From the NCBI RefSeq assembly GCF_007671655.1, contig NZ_VCGX01000001.1, forward strand, positions 124,001-188,000: 64,000 nt of DNA, read 5' to 3'. This stretch comes from Marinobacter piscis. GTDB taxonomy: Bacteria; Pseudomonadota; Gammaproteobacteria; Pseudomonadales; Oleiphilaceae. The stretch's first letter is position 1. Each line of letters begins with the position of its first letter. Below the pieces are notes generated by a model. The model had not been told where the DNA came from. It worked only from the letters and a program-made list of their open reading frames with translations, and ran no database searches. This document shows, in pieces, positions 1 to 9,843 of this stretch. A program made the position numbers and the translations under genes.

Positions 1-24
1 AGCATGACGTTTAAGAGAGGGGAA

Positions 25-528
25 TCAGTGGGTTTTCTGCTCTTCTCCGGCTTCACCGCCAGCTTCATCCTGCTTGCGCTGGAGCGCCTGGGCGTAGATG
101 GCGTCGAAGTTGACCGGTGCCAGCATAAGTGCCGGGAAGCTGCCTTTGTTCACCACCGTATCGATGGTTTCACGGGCGTAAGGGAACAGAATTGTGGGGC
201 AATATGCACCCAGCATCTGGCCCAGTTGAGCGCCTTCAATACCAGAGACAAGAAAAACACCTGCCTGTTGAATCTCAACAATGTAGGCGACTTTTTCACC
301 TATTTTTGCTGTTACAGTCAGTGACAGGACAACCTCGTACTGGTTATCGCTCACTTTCGAGTGCGACGTATTCAGGTCCAGGTTTACCTGAGGCTTCCAT
401 TGCTCCTGAAACACCACCGGGGAGTTCGGAGATTCAAAAGACAGGTCCTTCACGTAAATACGTTGCAGAGCAAACTGGGCCTGGTTCTGGTTGTCGCTGC
501 CTGCGGCGCCTTGCTGATTTTCAGCCAT
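25..528 (-). CDS. secB: Protein-export chaperone SecB
   Basis: SecB is a cytoplasmic homotetrameric chaperone that keeps preproteins unfolded and hands them to SecA for export. The 167-residue product is close to the usual family length. It has the family core starting near residue 20 (FALQRIYVKDLSFESPNSP) and the conserved C-terminal half with GAYCPTILFPYARE near residues 107-120. The N-terminus is a short Q/N-rich tail and the C-terminus an acidic tail. The ATG has an AGGA ribosome site just upstream. A TACAAT-like -10 lies upstream on the same strand, without a good -35. In pseudomonads grxC usually lies between secB and the rhodanese gene; here that gap is only about 150 bp and holds no gene. 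Identification is firm. Confidence 0.97.
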   Translation of the reverse strand: MAENQQGAAGSDNQNQAQFALQRIYVKDLSFESPNSPVVFQEQWKPQVNLDLNTSHSKVSDNQYEVVLSLTVTAKIGEKVAYIVEIQQAGVFLVSGIEGAQLGQMLGAYCPTILFPYARETIDTVVNKGSFPALMLAPVNFDAIYAQALQRKQDEAGGEAGEEQKTH

Positions 529-679
529 GTCACGTCCTTTCGCTATTGTAGAGAGATGGAGCGGGCTTGCAGCCCGTTACTATGTACAGATCTGCCCCGG
601 AACTTTACTACCTGTTCGCACCTGAGTATGTGAAACAGTACGACAGAGGGGCTCCGTAGCCCAGATCCTGCCAGCACTT

Positions 680-1105
680 TTATTTTTTCACCAGTGGCAG
701 GTTACTGGCCTTCCAGTCGCCGACACCACCGTTGAGTCGCGCAACATTGGTGAAGCCTTCAGCATTAAGCTGTTTAACGGCCATTGCAGAATGCTGCCCC
801 ATTTTGTCGGCGATGATAATCTGCTTGTCTTTGTGCTTATTCAGCTCAGCCGCCCGGCTTTTCAGACTGTTCAGTGGAATATTTACAGAGCCGGTAATCC
901 GCCCTTCGGCAAACTCTTTGCGATCCCGGATATCCACCACAATAGCCTCATCACGGTTTATCAGACCCACAGCGCCCTGAGCGGAAATCTTGGAGCCGCC
1001 ACGTTTGGACTCCAGCACCAGGATTGCTACCAGAAAGGCCACAAACAGTGAGGCAAGAATGTAGTGGTTAACGACAAATTCAAACAACCGACCTAAAAGA
1101 TCCAT
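680..1105 (-). CDS. Membrane-anchored rhodanese-like protein (YibN type)
   Basis: The 141-residue product has one N-terminal membrane segment (about residues 13-33) followed by a single rhodanese domain (about 40-138), so the domain is probably held at the inner membrane. Rhodaneses move sulfur through an active-site cysteine in a loop after the central strand. Here that loop reads IIIADKMGQHSAMAVKQL: there is no cysteine, so classical sulfurtransferase activity is unlikely. The place between secB and gpmI is the usual one for YibN-type proteins. A TATAAT box lies on the minus strand at 1135-1140, 30 bases upstream of the start, and could be its -10 element; the -35 is weak. Confidence 0.9.
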   Translation of the reverse strand: MDLLGRLFEFVVNHYILASLFVAFLVAILVLESKRGGSKISAQGAVGLINRDEAIVVDIRDRKEFAEGRITGSVNIPLNSLKSRAAELNKHKDKQIIIADKMGQHSAMAVKQLNAEGFTNVARLNGGVGDWKASNLPLVKK

Positions 1106-1261
1106 GAAGCTACCCTGAAAATAAGTTTGGGCGGATTATACACAGGCTGCGCGCCTGACAGAAGGTAACCATACAGGTGGCGACGGTAGCCTCACAGTGC
1201 AAAAATGGATAAGCTTCACGTCTGTTTCTGTAAACTTACTGCTATTCAACTTCCGGACTGA

Positions 1262-2812
1262 ATGATGACAGCACTGCGCAAGCCGACAGCACTGATAATT
1301 CTGGATGGCTGGGGCCACCGTGATCCCGCCGAAGATAACGCTATCAGCAACGCTCATACCCCATTCTGGGACAACCTCTGGGAATCCCGTCCCCGGTCTC
1401 TCATCAACACATCAGGCATGTTTGTGGGACTGCCCCAGGGCCAGATGGGCAACTCGGAAGTCGGGCACATGAACCTGGGCGCCGGCCGCGTGGTTTACCA
1501 GAGCCTGACTCGTATCGATAAGGGCCTGGAAGACGGATCATTCAATAAAAACACCGCCCTTTGCTCGGCCATTGATAAAGCCGTGAACAATAACGGTGCG
1601 GTTCACCTTATGGGGCTGCTCTCTCCCGGAGGGGTTCACAGCCACGAAGACCACATTCTTGCCGCCGCAGAACTTGCGGCCTCGCGCGGCGCAAAAGCTG
1701 TGTACGTGCACGCGTTCCTCGACGGCCGCGATATGCCGCCGCGCAGTGCCCGCCCCTCGCTTGAGAAGGCTGATGCAAAGCTCAGAAGCCTGGGTAAAGG
1801 CCGGGTAGCTTCCATTGTTGGTCGCTACTATGCCATGGACAGGGATAACCGCTGGGACCGGGTAGAGTCTGCTTACAATCTGATGACCCTGGGCGAGTCC
1901 GAGTTTACCGCAAACGATCCGGTGTCCGGCCTGGAACAGGCGTATGAGCGCGGTGAGAACGATGAATTTGTAAAACCGACCCGCCTGCAGGCAGCCGACG
2001 AACCCGACGCCACCATTAACGATGGCGATGCCGTCCTGTTCATGAACTTTCGCGCTGACCGCGCCCGGGAAATGACCCGCACCTTTGTGGATAAGGGCTT
2101 TGACGGATTCGAGCGGCGCAAGCACCCGAAGCTAGCTGACTTTGTTATGCTCACAGAGTACGCAGCTGACATCGATACTTCCTGCGCCTACCCGCCAGAG
2201 CAGCTGGTGAACGGCCTGGGAGAATACATGGCTGACCTGGGGAAAACCCAGCTGCGCATTTCTGAAACCGAAAAATACGCTCACGTAACCTTCTTTTTCA
2301 ACGGTGGTCTGGAAACACCGTTCGCCGGGGAAGACAGAATTCTGGTGCCTTCACCCAAAGTTGCCACCTACGACCTGCAGCCGGAAATGAGCGCGCCGGA
2401 AGTCACCGATAAACTGGTTGAGGCTATAAAAAGCGGCAAATACGATCTGATTGTATGCAACTACGCCAATGGCGACATGGTAGGCCATACCGGCAACCTT
2501 GCCGCGGCGATCAAGGCGGCCGAGTGCATTGACCACTGCGTACAGAGAGTTGTTGAAGCTCTGGATGAGGTTGATGGCCAGGCACTGATTACAGCCGACC
2601 ATGGCAACTGCGAACAAATGACCGACCCGGATTCCGGCCAGGTTCATACAGCCCACACCACCGGGCCGGTGCCCCTGATTTACACAGGCAGCCGTAACCT
2701 AAGCCTGAGCGACGAAGGCAGCCTCAGTGATGTGGCTCCCTCCCTGCTCACCCTGATGGACCTGGAGCAACCGAAAGAAATGACCGGACACAGCCTGGTC
2801 AGGCTCGGTTGA
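1262..2812 (+). CDS. gpmI: 2,3-bisphosphoglycerate-independent phosphoglycerate mutase
   Basis: This enzyme interconverts 3-phosphoglycerate and 2-phosphoglycerate in glycolysis and gluconeogenesis, using two manganese ions and a phosphoserine intermediate. The 516-residue length is typical of the family. Visible motifs are the metal-binding aspartate in [10 protein letters not shown] near the N-terminus, the catalytic serine in [15 protein letters not shown], the [11 protein letters not shown] loop, and the C-terminal metal site [11 protein letters not shown] followed by [12 protein letters not shown]. It is the first gene of a tight plus-strand run with envC, ctpA and yibQ. Its stop codon overlaps the TTG start of the next gene. 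Confidence 0.98.
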   Translation: MMTALRKPTALIILDGWGHRDPAEDNAISNAHTPFWDNLWESRPRSLINTSGMFVGLPQGQMGNSEVGHMNLGAGRVVYQSLTRIDKGLEDGSFNKNTALCSAIDKAVNNNGAVHLMGLLSPGGVHSHEDHILAAAELAASRGAKAVYVHAFLDGRDMPPRSARPSLEKADAKLRSLGKGRVASIVGRYYAMDRDNRWDRVESAYNLMTLGESEFTANDPVSGLEQAYERGENDEFVKPTRLQAADEPDATINDGDAVLFMNFRADRAREMTRTFVDKGFDGFERRKHPKLADFVMLTEYAADIDTSCAYPPEQLVNGLGEYMADLGKTQLRISETEKYAHVTFFFNGGLETPFAGEDRILVPSPKVATYDLQPEMSAPEVTDKLVEAIKSGKYDLIVCNYANGDMVGHTGNLAAAIKAAECIDHCVQRVVEALDEVDGQALITADHGNCEQMTDPDSGQVHTAHTTGPVPLIYTGSRNLSLSDEGSLSDVAPSLLTLMDLEQPKEMTGHSLVRLG

Positions 2813-3972
2813 TTGATAAACAGGCCTTAGCATTGCGATTGACAGCAACACTGGCGCTGCTACTCACTCTGTTACCAGGTGCAGCGCCGGTTGCGTTCGG
2901 AGAAGAGGTGACACCTGCCCAGGTAGAAGCCCTGAAAGAGCGCATCGAGGATATTGACGACTGGCTTGCAGATGCTGAAAAGGATCGCTCCGCACTGGAG
3001 CGACAGCTTGCTGCGGCTGACCGTAAAATCAGCCAACTAACCCGCGAACGCCGGTCTTTGCAGAAAAAGGGAAAAGAGCAGCAGCAACGCCTCTCAGAAC
3101 TTCGCAGCGAGGAGCAGGAGCTTACCCGAACCCTGGGGCGCCAGCGGGACGGTTTGAAAAAGCAGATCCGTACCGCCTGGATGCAGGGTGATGCTCCCGC
3201 GATCAAAGTTCTGTTGAACGAAATCAGTCCGGAGAAAGTGGCCCGGACAATGACCTATTACGAATACCTCAGCAAGGACACCGTCGGGCGCCTGGAAGCC
3301 TTCCACAAAAACCTTGACGAGCTCAGGGCCACGCAGGCGGCTGTAAAGAATACCCGGGCCGAGCTTGCCGCTACCGAAGACACTATCAGCCAGCGCCAGC
3401 AGGCACTGAAAGCCACCCGTCAGGAGCGCCAGAAAACCCTGACTGCACTAAAAAGTGATATTCGCAGCCGTCGCAATGAGAAAGAAGAACTAGAAGCTGA
3501 CCGCCAGCGACTGGAGAAACTTCTGACTGAAGTCCAGGAGGCGATTGCAAACATCCCCACCCCTGAGGAGTCTGAGCCGTTTCCATCACTCCGTAACAAA
3601 CTGCCTTGGCCGGCCCAGGGCAAGGTAATCAGCCGATTTGGTGACACGTATGCCGATGGCAAGTTGCGCCGTAACGGCCTCATTATTCAGACCCGCGAAG
3701 AAGCCGAAATAAAAGCTGTGCACTACGGGCGCGTGGTGTTCGCCAACTGGCTTCGGGGCTTTGGGCTGATAACAATTATTGATCACGGCGATGGCTACAT
3801 GACACTCTATGGCCACAGCAGCAGCCTGTTCACCAGCCCTGGCGACTGGGTTGCGGCCGGGCAGGCGATCGCCCAGGCTGGCGAGACCGGAGGATCCGAC
3901 GCGCCGGCACTTTACTTTGAGGTTCGCCATAACGGTAAACCAGACAACCCCGGGCACTGGCTGGCCAACTGA
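2809..3972 (+). CDS. envC: Murein hydrolase activator EnvC-like protein (degenerate M23 domain)
   Basis: EnvC-type proteins are periplasmic activators of cell-wall amidases during cell separation; they do not cleave peptidoglycan themselves. The 387-residue product has an N-terminal signal segment, a long coiled coil (about residues 35-250, rich in E, K, Q and R), and a C-terminal M23/LytM-like domain. The metal ligands of active LytM enzymes are incomplete: the usual first histidine site reads RNGLIIQ, and LYFEVRHNG stands where active enzymes have LHFE. That fits an activator. The chosen start is TTG overlapping the gpmI stop (TTGA), because no ATG precedes the signal segment in this frame. 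A perfect 8-bp inverted repeat follows the gene. Confidence 0.92.
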   Translation: MIDKQALALRLTATLALLLTLLPGAAPVAFGEEVTPAQVEALKERIEDIDDWLADAEKDRSALERQLAAADRKISQLTRERRSLQKKGKEQQQRLSELRSEEQELTRTLGRQRDGLKKQIRTAWMQGDAPAIKVLLNEISPEKVARTMTYYEYLSKDTVGRLEAFHKNLDELRATQAAVKNTRAELAATEDTISQRQQALKATRQERQKTLTALKSDIRSRRNEKEELEADRQRLEKLLTEVQEAIANIPTPEESEPFPSLRNKLPWPAQGKVISRFGDTYADGKLRRNGLIIQTREEAEIKAVHYGRVVFANWLRGFGLITIIDHGDGYMTLYGHSSSLFTSPGDWVAAGQAIAQAGETGGSDAPALYFEVRHNGKPDNPGHWLAN

Positions 3973-3985
3973 ACTCCGGCAACGG

Positions 3986-4023
3986 GGCTGACAAATGCAC
4001 CGGTTGGCGCCATACTGTCAGCC
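3986..4023 (+). terminator. Intercistronic hairpin between envC and ctpA
   Basis: GGCTGACA at 3986-3993 pairs perfectly with TGTCAGCC at 4016-4023 across a 22-base loop. There is no T run after it, so it may slow or protect the transcript rather than stop it. It separates envC from ctpA, which has its own 96-bp leader. Confidence 0.35.
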
Positions 4024-4068
4024 TCAGGGAACTTTGCCCAACTACTGGAATAACCACGGGATATTTGA

Positions 4069-5472
4069 ATGAAACGGGTCCTTATCACACACAAAGCCTC
4101 ACTTCTGCGCTCCGCCTTCCTGGCCATGGCTGCCTGTTTCATAACCGCTCCCGGTCTGGCCTTTGCTCAGGATGCGCCTGCAACCAACTCACAACTGCTC
4201 GATGGTATTAAAGCGGGCAACCAGGTTGAGCTCACCCTGCCTGACCCGGAGAAGCAACTGCCTCTGGACGACCTGCGCAAATTCACCGAAGTATTCAGCC
4301 GCATCAAGGCCGCTTATGTCGAAGAGGTTGAAGATACCCAGCTGCTGGAAAGCGCGATCAAAGGCATGCTGTCCGAGCTTGACCCGCACTCCACGTATCT
4401 GGCCCCTAAAGATTACGAAAAACTGGAAGAAAGCACCTCCGGCGAGTTTGGGGGCCTGGGCATTGAAGTGGGCATGGAGAACGGCTTTATCAAAGTGATC
4501 GCCCCGATTGATGACACGCCTGCGCAGAAGGCGGGCGTTCTGCCGGGAGACCTGATTATCAAACTCGGCGAGCAGCCGGTCAAAGGTATGGGGCTGGAAG
4601 AAGCTGTACAGCTGATGCGTGGCAAGCCAGGGACAACACTCACCCTGACCATTATGCGTGAGAGCGAAAGTGCTCCGGTTGAAATTGACGTTGAACGGGC
4701 CGTTATCAAGGTAACCAGTGTTAAGAGCCGGATGATTGAAAACGGCTATGGCTATATCCGCCTGACTCAGTTCCAGGCAGAGACCGGCGAACAGTTCACC
4801 AATGCCCTCGAGACGCTCCGGGAAGAAAACAGTGGCAACCTGGACGGACTGATCCTCGACCTGCGCAACAACCCGGGAGGCGTTCTGCAGGCCGCTGTTG
4901 CAACGGCTGATGCGCTGATTGATGAAGGCCTGATTGTGTATACCGAAGGCAGAATCCAGAGCTCGCGTCTGCGCTTCAGCGCCAAAGAAGGCGACCTGAT
5001 GGAAGGCACCCCGATTGTTGTCCTGATTAATGGCGGCTCTGCCTCAGCCTCGGAAATTCTTGCAGGTGCGCTGCAGGACCATCAGCGTGCCGTGATTATG
5101 GGCACCCAGTCGTTTGGCAAGGGCAGTGTGCAAACCGTTATCCCGCTGGATGAAACCCATGCCATCAAGATGACAACCGCACGTTATTACACACCAGAGG
5201 GCCGATCTATCCAGGCCACCGGTATTAAACCGGATATTGAAGTAAAGCCTGCAGAGCTGAAAGAGCTCGATGGTCGCCCGTTCTTTACCGAGGCAGACCT
5301 GAGCGGCCACCTGGTTGGCCAGGATGAAGAATCAGGCAGTCAGGACCGGCAATCAGCGCCAGAGGAACAGGCCGGCTCCATGGCCGACCGTGATTACCAG
5401 CTGCGCTCGGCACTCAACCTGCTCAAAGGCATGCACATCCTTAACCGCAAGGGAGCAGGCGCAGCTCAGTGA
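4069..5472 (+). CDS. ctpA: Carboxyl-terminal processing protease, S41 family
   Basis: This is a periplasmic serine protease that trims or degrades proteins from their C-terminal ends, often peptidoglycan hydrolases. The 467-residue product has a signal peptide (to about residue 34, ending GLAFAQ), an S41 N-terminal region, a PDZ domain (about 120-200, FGGLGIEVGMENGFIKV onward) and the S41 catalytic core. The serine lies in NGGSASASEI and the catalytic lysine in TQSFGKGSVQT. The tail is hydrophilic. Its stop overlaps the GTG start of the next gene by four bases (GTGA), which points to translational coupling. Pairing with envC and yibQ is common in gammaproteobacteria and suggests a cell-envelope role. 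Confidence 0.95.
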   Translation: MKRVLITHKASLLRSAFLAMAACFITAPGLAFAQDAPATNSQLLDGIKAGNQVELTLPDPEKQLPLDDLRKFTEVFSRIKAAYVEEVEDTQLLESAIKGMLSELDPHSTYLAPKDYEKLEESTSGEFGGLGIEVGMENGFIKVIAPIDDTPAQKAGVLPGDLIIKLGEQPVKGMGLEEAVQLMRGKPGTTLTLTIMRESESAPVEIDVERAVIKVTSVKSRMIENGYGYIRLTQFQAETGEQFTNALETLREENSGNLDGLILDLRNNPGGVLQAAVATADALIDEGLIVYTEGRIQSSRLRFSAKEGDLMEGTPIVVLINGGSASASEILAGALQDHQRAVIMGTQSFGKGSVQTVIPLDETHAIKMTTARYYTPEGRSIQATGIKPDIEVKPAELKELDGRPFFTEADLSGHLVGQDEESGSQDRQSAPEEQAGSMADRDYQLRSALNLLKGMHILNRKGAGAAQ

Positions 5473-6287
5473 AGGTACTCTTTGCCCTGTTCCTGGCAGC
5501 CCTGACAAGCGTGGTTACCGGGCCTGCCGTCGCGAAGCCACTTTCAGACGGCATCCCACCAACCATTGCCATCATCATTGATGATATGGGGCACAACCTG
5601 CGTGAAGGTGAGCGCCTTGCCAACCTGGATCAGCCACTGACACTGGCCTTCCTGCCCTACCGCCGGCACACAGATGCGCTTGCCCGCCTGGCACACAGTC
5701 GTGATAAAGAGATTATGCTGCACGTCCCCATGGCAAATACCCAGAACTTCAGTCTTGGGCCTGGTGGGTTGACTGCAGATATGGATGAAAAGAGCGTGAC
5801 CACCACTCTGCGCCGGGCTCTGCAGTCCATCCCCCACGTGCAGGGAGTCAACAATCACATGGGCAGCCTGCTGACCCAGAAACTCAGACCCATGGACTGG
5901 GTTATGAAAGAGCTCTACCGCTACCCGGTTTATTTTGTCGACAGCCGCACCATTGCCTCATCCATTGCAGCAGATACTGCGACGGCCTACCAGATCCCCA
6001 CCCTGAAACGCGATGTGTTTCTGGATCACGAGCAAACGGAAGCGTATGTAGACAGGCAGTTCCGGGAGTTGATACGGCTGGCGAAAGAAAACGGCAGTGC
6101 AGTGGGTATTGCCCACCCCCATACAGTAACGGTGGACTATCTTGAAAAGCACCTGCCACAGCTGGATGAACAGGGCATTGCCATAGCCACGGTCAGCGGG
6201 CTCTGGGCCATGCGTAACAACAATCAGAGGATGTTTGCGGAAGGGGAAAAGCAGACCATCCGGCCTGCTTTTGCTAAAAAGGATTAA
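5469..6287 (+). CDS. yibQ: Divergent polysaccharide deacetylase family protein (YibQ)
   Basis: The 272-residue protein has an N-terminal signal peptide (ending near TGPAVAKP) and then one divergent polysaccharide deacetylase domain with family signatures [32 protein letters not shown] and [10 protein letters not shown]. It probably acts in the periplasm on a cell-wall or surface sugar; the substrate is not known. It starts at a GTG that overlaps the ctpA stop, so it is the last gene of gpmI-envC-ctpA-yibQ. Its stop overlaps the hisF stop on the other strand by four bases, so the two operons meet tail to tail with no spacer. Confidence 0.93.
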   Translation: MKVLFALFLAALTSVVTGPAVAKPLSDGIPPTIAIIIDDMGHNLREGERLANLDQPLTLAFLPYRRHTDALARLAHSRDKEIMLHVPMANTQNFSLGPGGLTADMDEKSVTTTLRRALQSIPHVQGVNNHMGSLLTQKLRPMDWVMKELYRYPVYFVDSRTIASSIAADTATAYQIPTLKRDVFLDHEQTEAYVDRQFRELIRLAKENGSAVGIAHPHTVTVDYLEKHLPQLDEQGIAIATVSGLWAMRNNNQRMFAEGEKQTIRPAFAKKD

Positions 6288-7057
6288 TCCCGGACTTCGA
6301 TACCCTGGGCCTTCATAAAGGCCTTGGCCTCAGGAATAGTGTGCTCGCCAAAGTGGAAGATAGACGCAGCCAGCACGGCATCTGCGCCGCCCTTGGTGAC
6401 CCCATCGGCCAGATGTTGAAGCTCGCCGACACCACCTGAGGCAATCACCGGAACGTTCACGGCGTCGCTGACGGCGCGGGTCAGGCCAAGGTCGAAACCA
6501 CTCTTGGTGCCATCCTTATCCATACTGGTCAGCAACAGCTCACCCGCTCCCATCTCAACCATTTTTCGGGCCCACTCTACTGCATCCAACCCTGTCGGTT
6601 TACGGCCACCATGGGTAAAGATTTCCCAGCGGGGTGCCTCGCCTTCCGCACTCACCTGCTTGGCATCAATCGCAACCACAATACACTGGCTGCCAAACCG
6701 CTCAGCGGCTTCACGGACAAGCTCCGGATTGAATACAGCAGCGGTGTTAATAGCCACTTTATCTGCGCCGGCATTGAGCAGCTTGCGGATATCTTCCACC
6801 GCACGCACGCCGCCGCCAACAGTCAGTGGAATAAACACTTCTGCCGCCATACGCTCTACCATGTCGTACGTGGTATCGCGGCTTTCCGTGCTGGCGGTTA
6901 TATCCAGAAAAGTAATCTCATCAGCACCCTGTTCATTATAGCGGCGGGCCACCTCAACCGGGTCTCCGGCATCCCGGATGTCCACAAAGTTCACGCCTTT
7001 GACCACGCGCCCTTTATCTACATCCAGGCAGGGAATGATTCGTTTTGCCAGTGCCAT
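6284..7057 (-). CDS. hisF: Imidazole glycerol phosphate synthase cyclase subunit
   Basis: HisF forms the cyclase half of imidazole glycerol phosphate synthase in histidine synthesis. It uses ammonia delivered from HisH to make imidazole glycerol phosphate and AICAR from PRFAR. The 257-residue (beta/alpha)8 barrel begins with the family signature [19 protein letters not shown], which carries the first catalytic aspartate. The second is in [10 protein letters not shown]. Phosphate-binding loops TVGGGVR and IASGGVG are present. It is the last gene of hisB-hisH-hisA-hisF, 14 bases after hisA. Confidence 0.98.
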   Translation of the reverse strand: MALAKRIIPCLDVDKGRVVKGVNFVDIRDAGDPVEVARRYNEQGADEITFLDITASTESRDTTYDMVERMAAEVFIPLTVGGGVRAVEDIRKLLNAGADKVAINTAAVFNPELVREAAERFGSQCIVVAIDAKQVSAEGEAPRWEIFTHGGRKPTGLDAVEWARKMVEMGAGELLLTSMDKDGTKSGFDLGLTRAVSDAVNVPVIASGGVGELQHLADGVTKGGADAVLAASIFHFGEHTIPEAKAFMKAQGIEVRD

Positions 7058-7071
7058 AAAACCTACCTTGT

Positions 7072-7809
7072 TCAGCCGTTCAGTGTGTCGCAGAAAGCCT
7101 GGGCTTCCGCAACGTCCAGCGTGCCTTCATAAATCGCCCGGCCGGTAATTGCGCCGATGACCCCTTTACTGGCTACAGGGGCCAGCCGCTTCAGGTCGTC
7201 CATATTGGTAACACCACCGGATGCAATCACCGGAAGACCACCCTCTTCCGCCAGGGCTGCCGTGGCTTCTACATTGACGCCCTGCATCATGCCATCGCGG
7301 TTGATGTCCGTGTATACAATTGCCTCTACCCCATCACTGGCAAAGCGCTTTGCCAGATCAGTGGCCATGACTTCCGAAACTTCCGCCCAGCCATCCGTAG
7401 CCACCCGGCCATCTTTGGCGTCCAGGCCCACAATAATGTGCCCCGGAAAACGCTTGCACATCTCGGTGACAAACTCAGGCTCTTTCACCGCTTTGGTTCC
7501 GATAATCACCCACTGCACACCGGCTTTGAGATAGGCCTCAATGGTTTCCGCTGAACGAATACCGCCACCAATCTGTATGGGCAGGTCCGGGTATTTGCGG
7601 GCAATGGCTTTAACAATCTCGCCGTTAACCGGCTCGCCTGCAAAGGCACCGTTTAAATCCACCAGGTGCAGGCGACGAGCGCCGGCATCCACCCAGCGGG
7701 TGGCCATATCAACCGGATCACCACCAAAAACAGTGGAGTCCTCCATGCGCCCCTGACGCAACCGCACGCATCTTCCATCTTTCAGATCAATGGCAGGAAT
7801 AATCAACAT
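7072..7809 (-). CDS. hisA: ProFAR isomerase (1-(5-phosphoribosyl)-5-amidino imidazole carboxamide isomerase)
   Basis: HisA opens the ribose ring of ProFAR to give PRFAR, the substrate of HisF-HisH. The 245-residue (beta/alpha)8 barrel starts [17 protein letters not shown], with the catalytic aspartate in AIDLKDG, and carries the second catalytic aspartate in [10 protein letters not shown]. Phosphate-binding glycine loops QIGGGIR and IASGGVT are present. The start overlaps the hisH stop by 7 bases, so the two are probably coupled in translation. Confidence 0.98.
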   Translation of the reverse strand: MLIIPAIDLKDGRCVRLRQGRMEDSTVFGGDPVDMATRWVDAGARRLHLVDLNGAFAGEPVNGEIVKAIARKYPDLPIQIGGGIRSAETIEAYLKAGVQWVIIGTKAVKEPEFVTEMCKRFPGHIIVGLDAKDGRVATDGWAEVSEVMATDLAKRFASDGVEAIVYTDINRDGMMQGVNVEATAALAEEGGLPVIASGGVTNMDDLKRLAPVASKGVIGAITGRAIYEGTLDVAEAQAFCDTLNG

Positions 7810-8444
7810 GTTCCATTCCAGTCAGTAAAGTTCTTGAGTAATTGCAGTCCCGCCCCGGCGCTCTTCTCCGGGTGAAACTGCACGGCAAAAATATTGTCCC
7901 TGGCCACCGCAGCCGCAAGATCAACGCCGTAATGACTGCGCCCGGCAATATCCGGGTTACCCTTTGCCTCGGCGTAATAGCTGTGCACAAAGTAGAAGCG
8001 ATCACCATCGGGAATGCCCTGCCACAGCGGGTGCTCAACCGCCTGATAAACCTGGTTCCAGCCCATATGGGGCACTTTCAGGCGCGTACCATTCTCGGTT
8101 AGCGTGTCACCGAAAAAGCGCACTTCTGAGGGGAGCAGGTTTATACAGTCTACTCCACCGTTTTCTTCGCTACGGGACATCAGTGCCTGCATACCCACAC
8201 AGATTCCGAGGAATGGGCGATCCCGGGAAACTTCCCGCACCAGCGTATCGACGCCAAGGCGGCGCATTTCTGCCATGCAGTCACGTATAGCACCGACACC
8301 AGGCAGGATAACCCGGTCGGCTTCCCGAATCTGCTCCGCATTGCCGGTTACCAGAACCCTGGTATCCGGCGCTACATGCTCAACTGCTTTGCGGGCAGAG
8401 TGGAGGTTACCCATACCGTAGTCGATAATCGCGACGGTTTTCAT
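7803..8444 (-). CDS. hisH: Imidazole glycerol phosphate synthase glutaminase subunit
   Basis: HisH releases ammonia from glutamine and channels it to HisF. The 213-residue class I glutamine amidotransferase has its nucleophilic cysteine in [11 protein letters not shown], an oxyanion-strand motif near ILPGVGA, and the histidine-glutamate pair in [10 protein letters not shown]. It lies between hisB and hisA and overlaps hisA. Confidence 0.98.
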   Translation of the reverse strand: MKTVAIIDYGMGNLHSARKAVEHVAPDTRVLVTGNAEQIREADRVILPGVGAIRDCMAEMRRLGVDTLVREVSRDRPFLGICVGMQALMSRSEENGGVDCINLLPSEVRFFGDTLTENGTRLKVPHMGWNQVYQAVEHPLWQGIPDGDRFYFVHSYYAEAKGNPDIAGRSHYGVDLAAAVARDNIFAVQFHPEKSAGAGLQLLKNFTDWNGTC

Positions 8445-8472
8445 GGTTTCTGCGGTGTCCCTGGCCTGCGAA

Positions 8473-9066
8473 TTACAAAGAGCCTTTGGTCGACGGGGTC
8501 ACACCCGCCATCCGCTCATCGGTTTCAACGGCCATGCGCAACGCACGGCCAAAAGCCTTGAACACAGTTTCAATCTGATGGTGGGTGTTCTTGCCACGGA
8601 GGTTATCAATATGCACAGTTACCATGGCATGGTTGATGAAACCGCGGAAAAACTCTTCAAACAGATCCACATCGAAGCCGCCCACAACAGCGCGGGTGAA
8701 AGGTACGTTCATAATCAGACCCGGGCGACCGGACAGATCAATCGCTACACGCGAGAGCGCCTCATCCATAGGCACATAAGCATGACCATAGCGGCAGATA
8801 CCTTTTTTATCGCCTACGGCCTGTTTGAACGCCTGGCCCAGCGTAATCCCGATATCTTCTACCGTGTGGTGGTCGTCAATGTGCAGGTCGCCCCTGGAAA
8901 CAATATCCAGGTCCATCATTCCATGGCGGGCAATCTGCTCCACCATGTGTTCCAGAAACGGCACACCGGTATCAAAACTCGATTTGCCGTTGCCATCAAG
9001 GTCAATTTCAACAGTAATCTGGGTTTCAAGGGTATTTCGTTCTACCCGAGCCTTACGTTCGGCCAT
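8473..9066 (-). CDS. hisB: Imidazoleglycerol-phosphate dehydratase
   Basis: This stand-alone manganese-dependent dehydratase converts imidazole glycerol phosphate to imidazole acetol phosphate. The 197-residue size matches single-domain HisB, not the HisB-phosphatase fusion of enterics. The metal-binding histidine motifs are visible: [25 protein letters not shown] and the C-terminal [20 protein letters not shown]. It is the first gene of the four-gene his cluster in this window; hisI/E are not nearby. Confidence 0.98.
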   Translation of the reverse strand: MAERKARVERNTLETQITVEIDLDGNGKSSFDTGVPFLEHMVEQIARHGMMDLDIVSRGDLHIDDHHTVEDIGITLGQAFKQAVGDKKGICRYGHAYVPMDEALSRVAIDLSGRPGLIMNVPFTRAVVGGFDVDLFEEFFRGFINHAMVTVHIDNLRGKNTHHQIETVFKAFGRALRMAVETDERMAGVTPSTKGSL

Positions 9067-9189
9067 GGAGACTCCGTAGTAAAATTAAGCGGCACAACGC
9101 CGGAGAATTCTTTCCCGGGATTATACCTTTTATACTTTCCTGAGTCTCATAATCCGGTTAATCGCAGTGATAGCTGCCAGCCAGTGTGC

Positions 9190-9651
9190 TCAGAACGCTT
9201 TTTTCAGATTATTCATGTAGGTATCAACAAGGCTGTTAAATTCATGCTTGATGACAGGGCTGATTGCCAGCTTCAGCATGCCCGGTAATGGCAGGGTCAG
9301 TTCGGCACGGGTATGAAACTTCAGCGCCGTTACCTGTTTGCTTTTTTGGGTCAGCACCCAGGACCCGCGCACCACACCATTGCCCTCACCTTTTACCGGT
9401 TCCCAGGTGATTTTTCCGGCATCTTTATCAGCAAAGTACTGGCTGGCATACACAGTCTGGATGGCGTGTTTATCAACCCCCACCTTTTCCATTTCCCAAC
9501 GGTAGGTGTTATCTCCCAGGTCTGTCAGTTTTTCCAGCTTCGGGAAATGGCTTGCAGAGCGCGGCACATCTGCCAGAAGCTCAAAAACCTCATCATAACC
9601 TGCCGGAACTTCAAGCTCCCGGTTCAGCTCGATCGAAACAGTAATAGCCAC
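9190..9651 (-). CDS. SRPBCC (START-like) family protein
   Basis: The 153-residue product fits the SRPBCC fold, a small alpha/beta cup that binds lipids or other hydrophobic ligands. It shows the family opening (residues 8-40, including VPAGYDEVFELLADVP and the following SASHFPKLEKL) and a long C-terminal helix ending in SLVDTYMNNLKKAF. There is no signal peptide. The start is GTG with a good AGGAG site just upstream. It stands alone between hisB and the divergent asmA gene, so the context gives no ligand. The family call is fairly secure; the function is unknown. Confidence 0.8.
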   Translation of the reverse strand: MAITVSIELNRELEVPAGYDEVFELLADVPRSASHFPKLEKLTDLGDNTYRWEMEKVGVDKHAIQTVYASQYFADKDAGKITWEPVKGEGNGVVRGSWVLTQKSKQVTALKFHTRAELTLPLPGMLKLAISPVIKHEFNSLVDTYMNNLKKAF

Positions 9652-9843
9652 AGCGAACTCCTTTTTATGCTTATAGGTACCAGTTTAGCCAAAAACAACG
9701 GGTGCATTCTGGCCTAACACTACGGCATTGTCATACTCCTGAACTGTAAATTTGTTAACCCTGCGTTATCCTTTATCCTGTTAGCGCCCGGATTCATTAC
9801 GAATCTCCAAAAGCTCCCGCAAAAGAGAAAGGAAGCCCGACCC

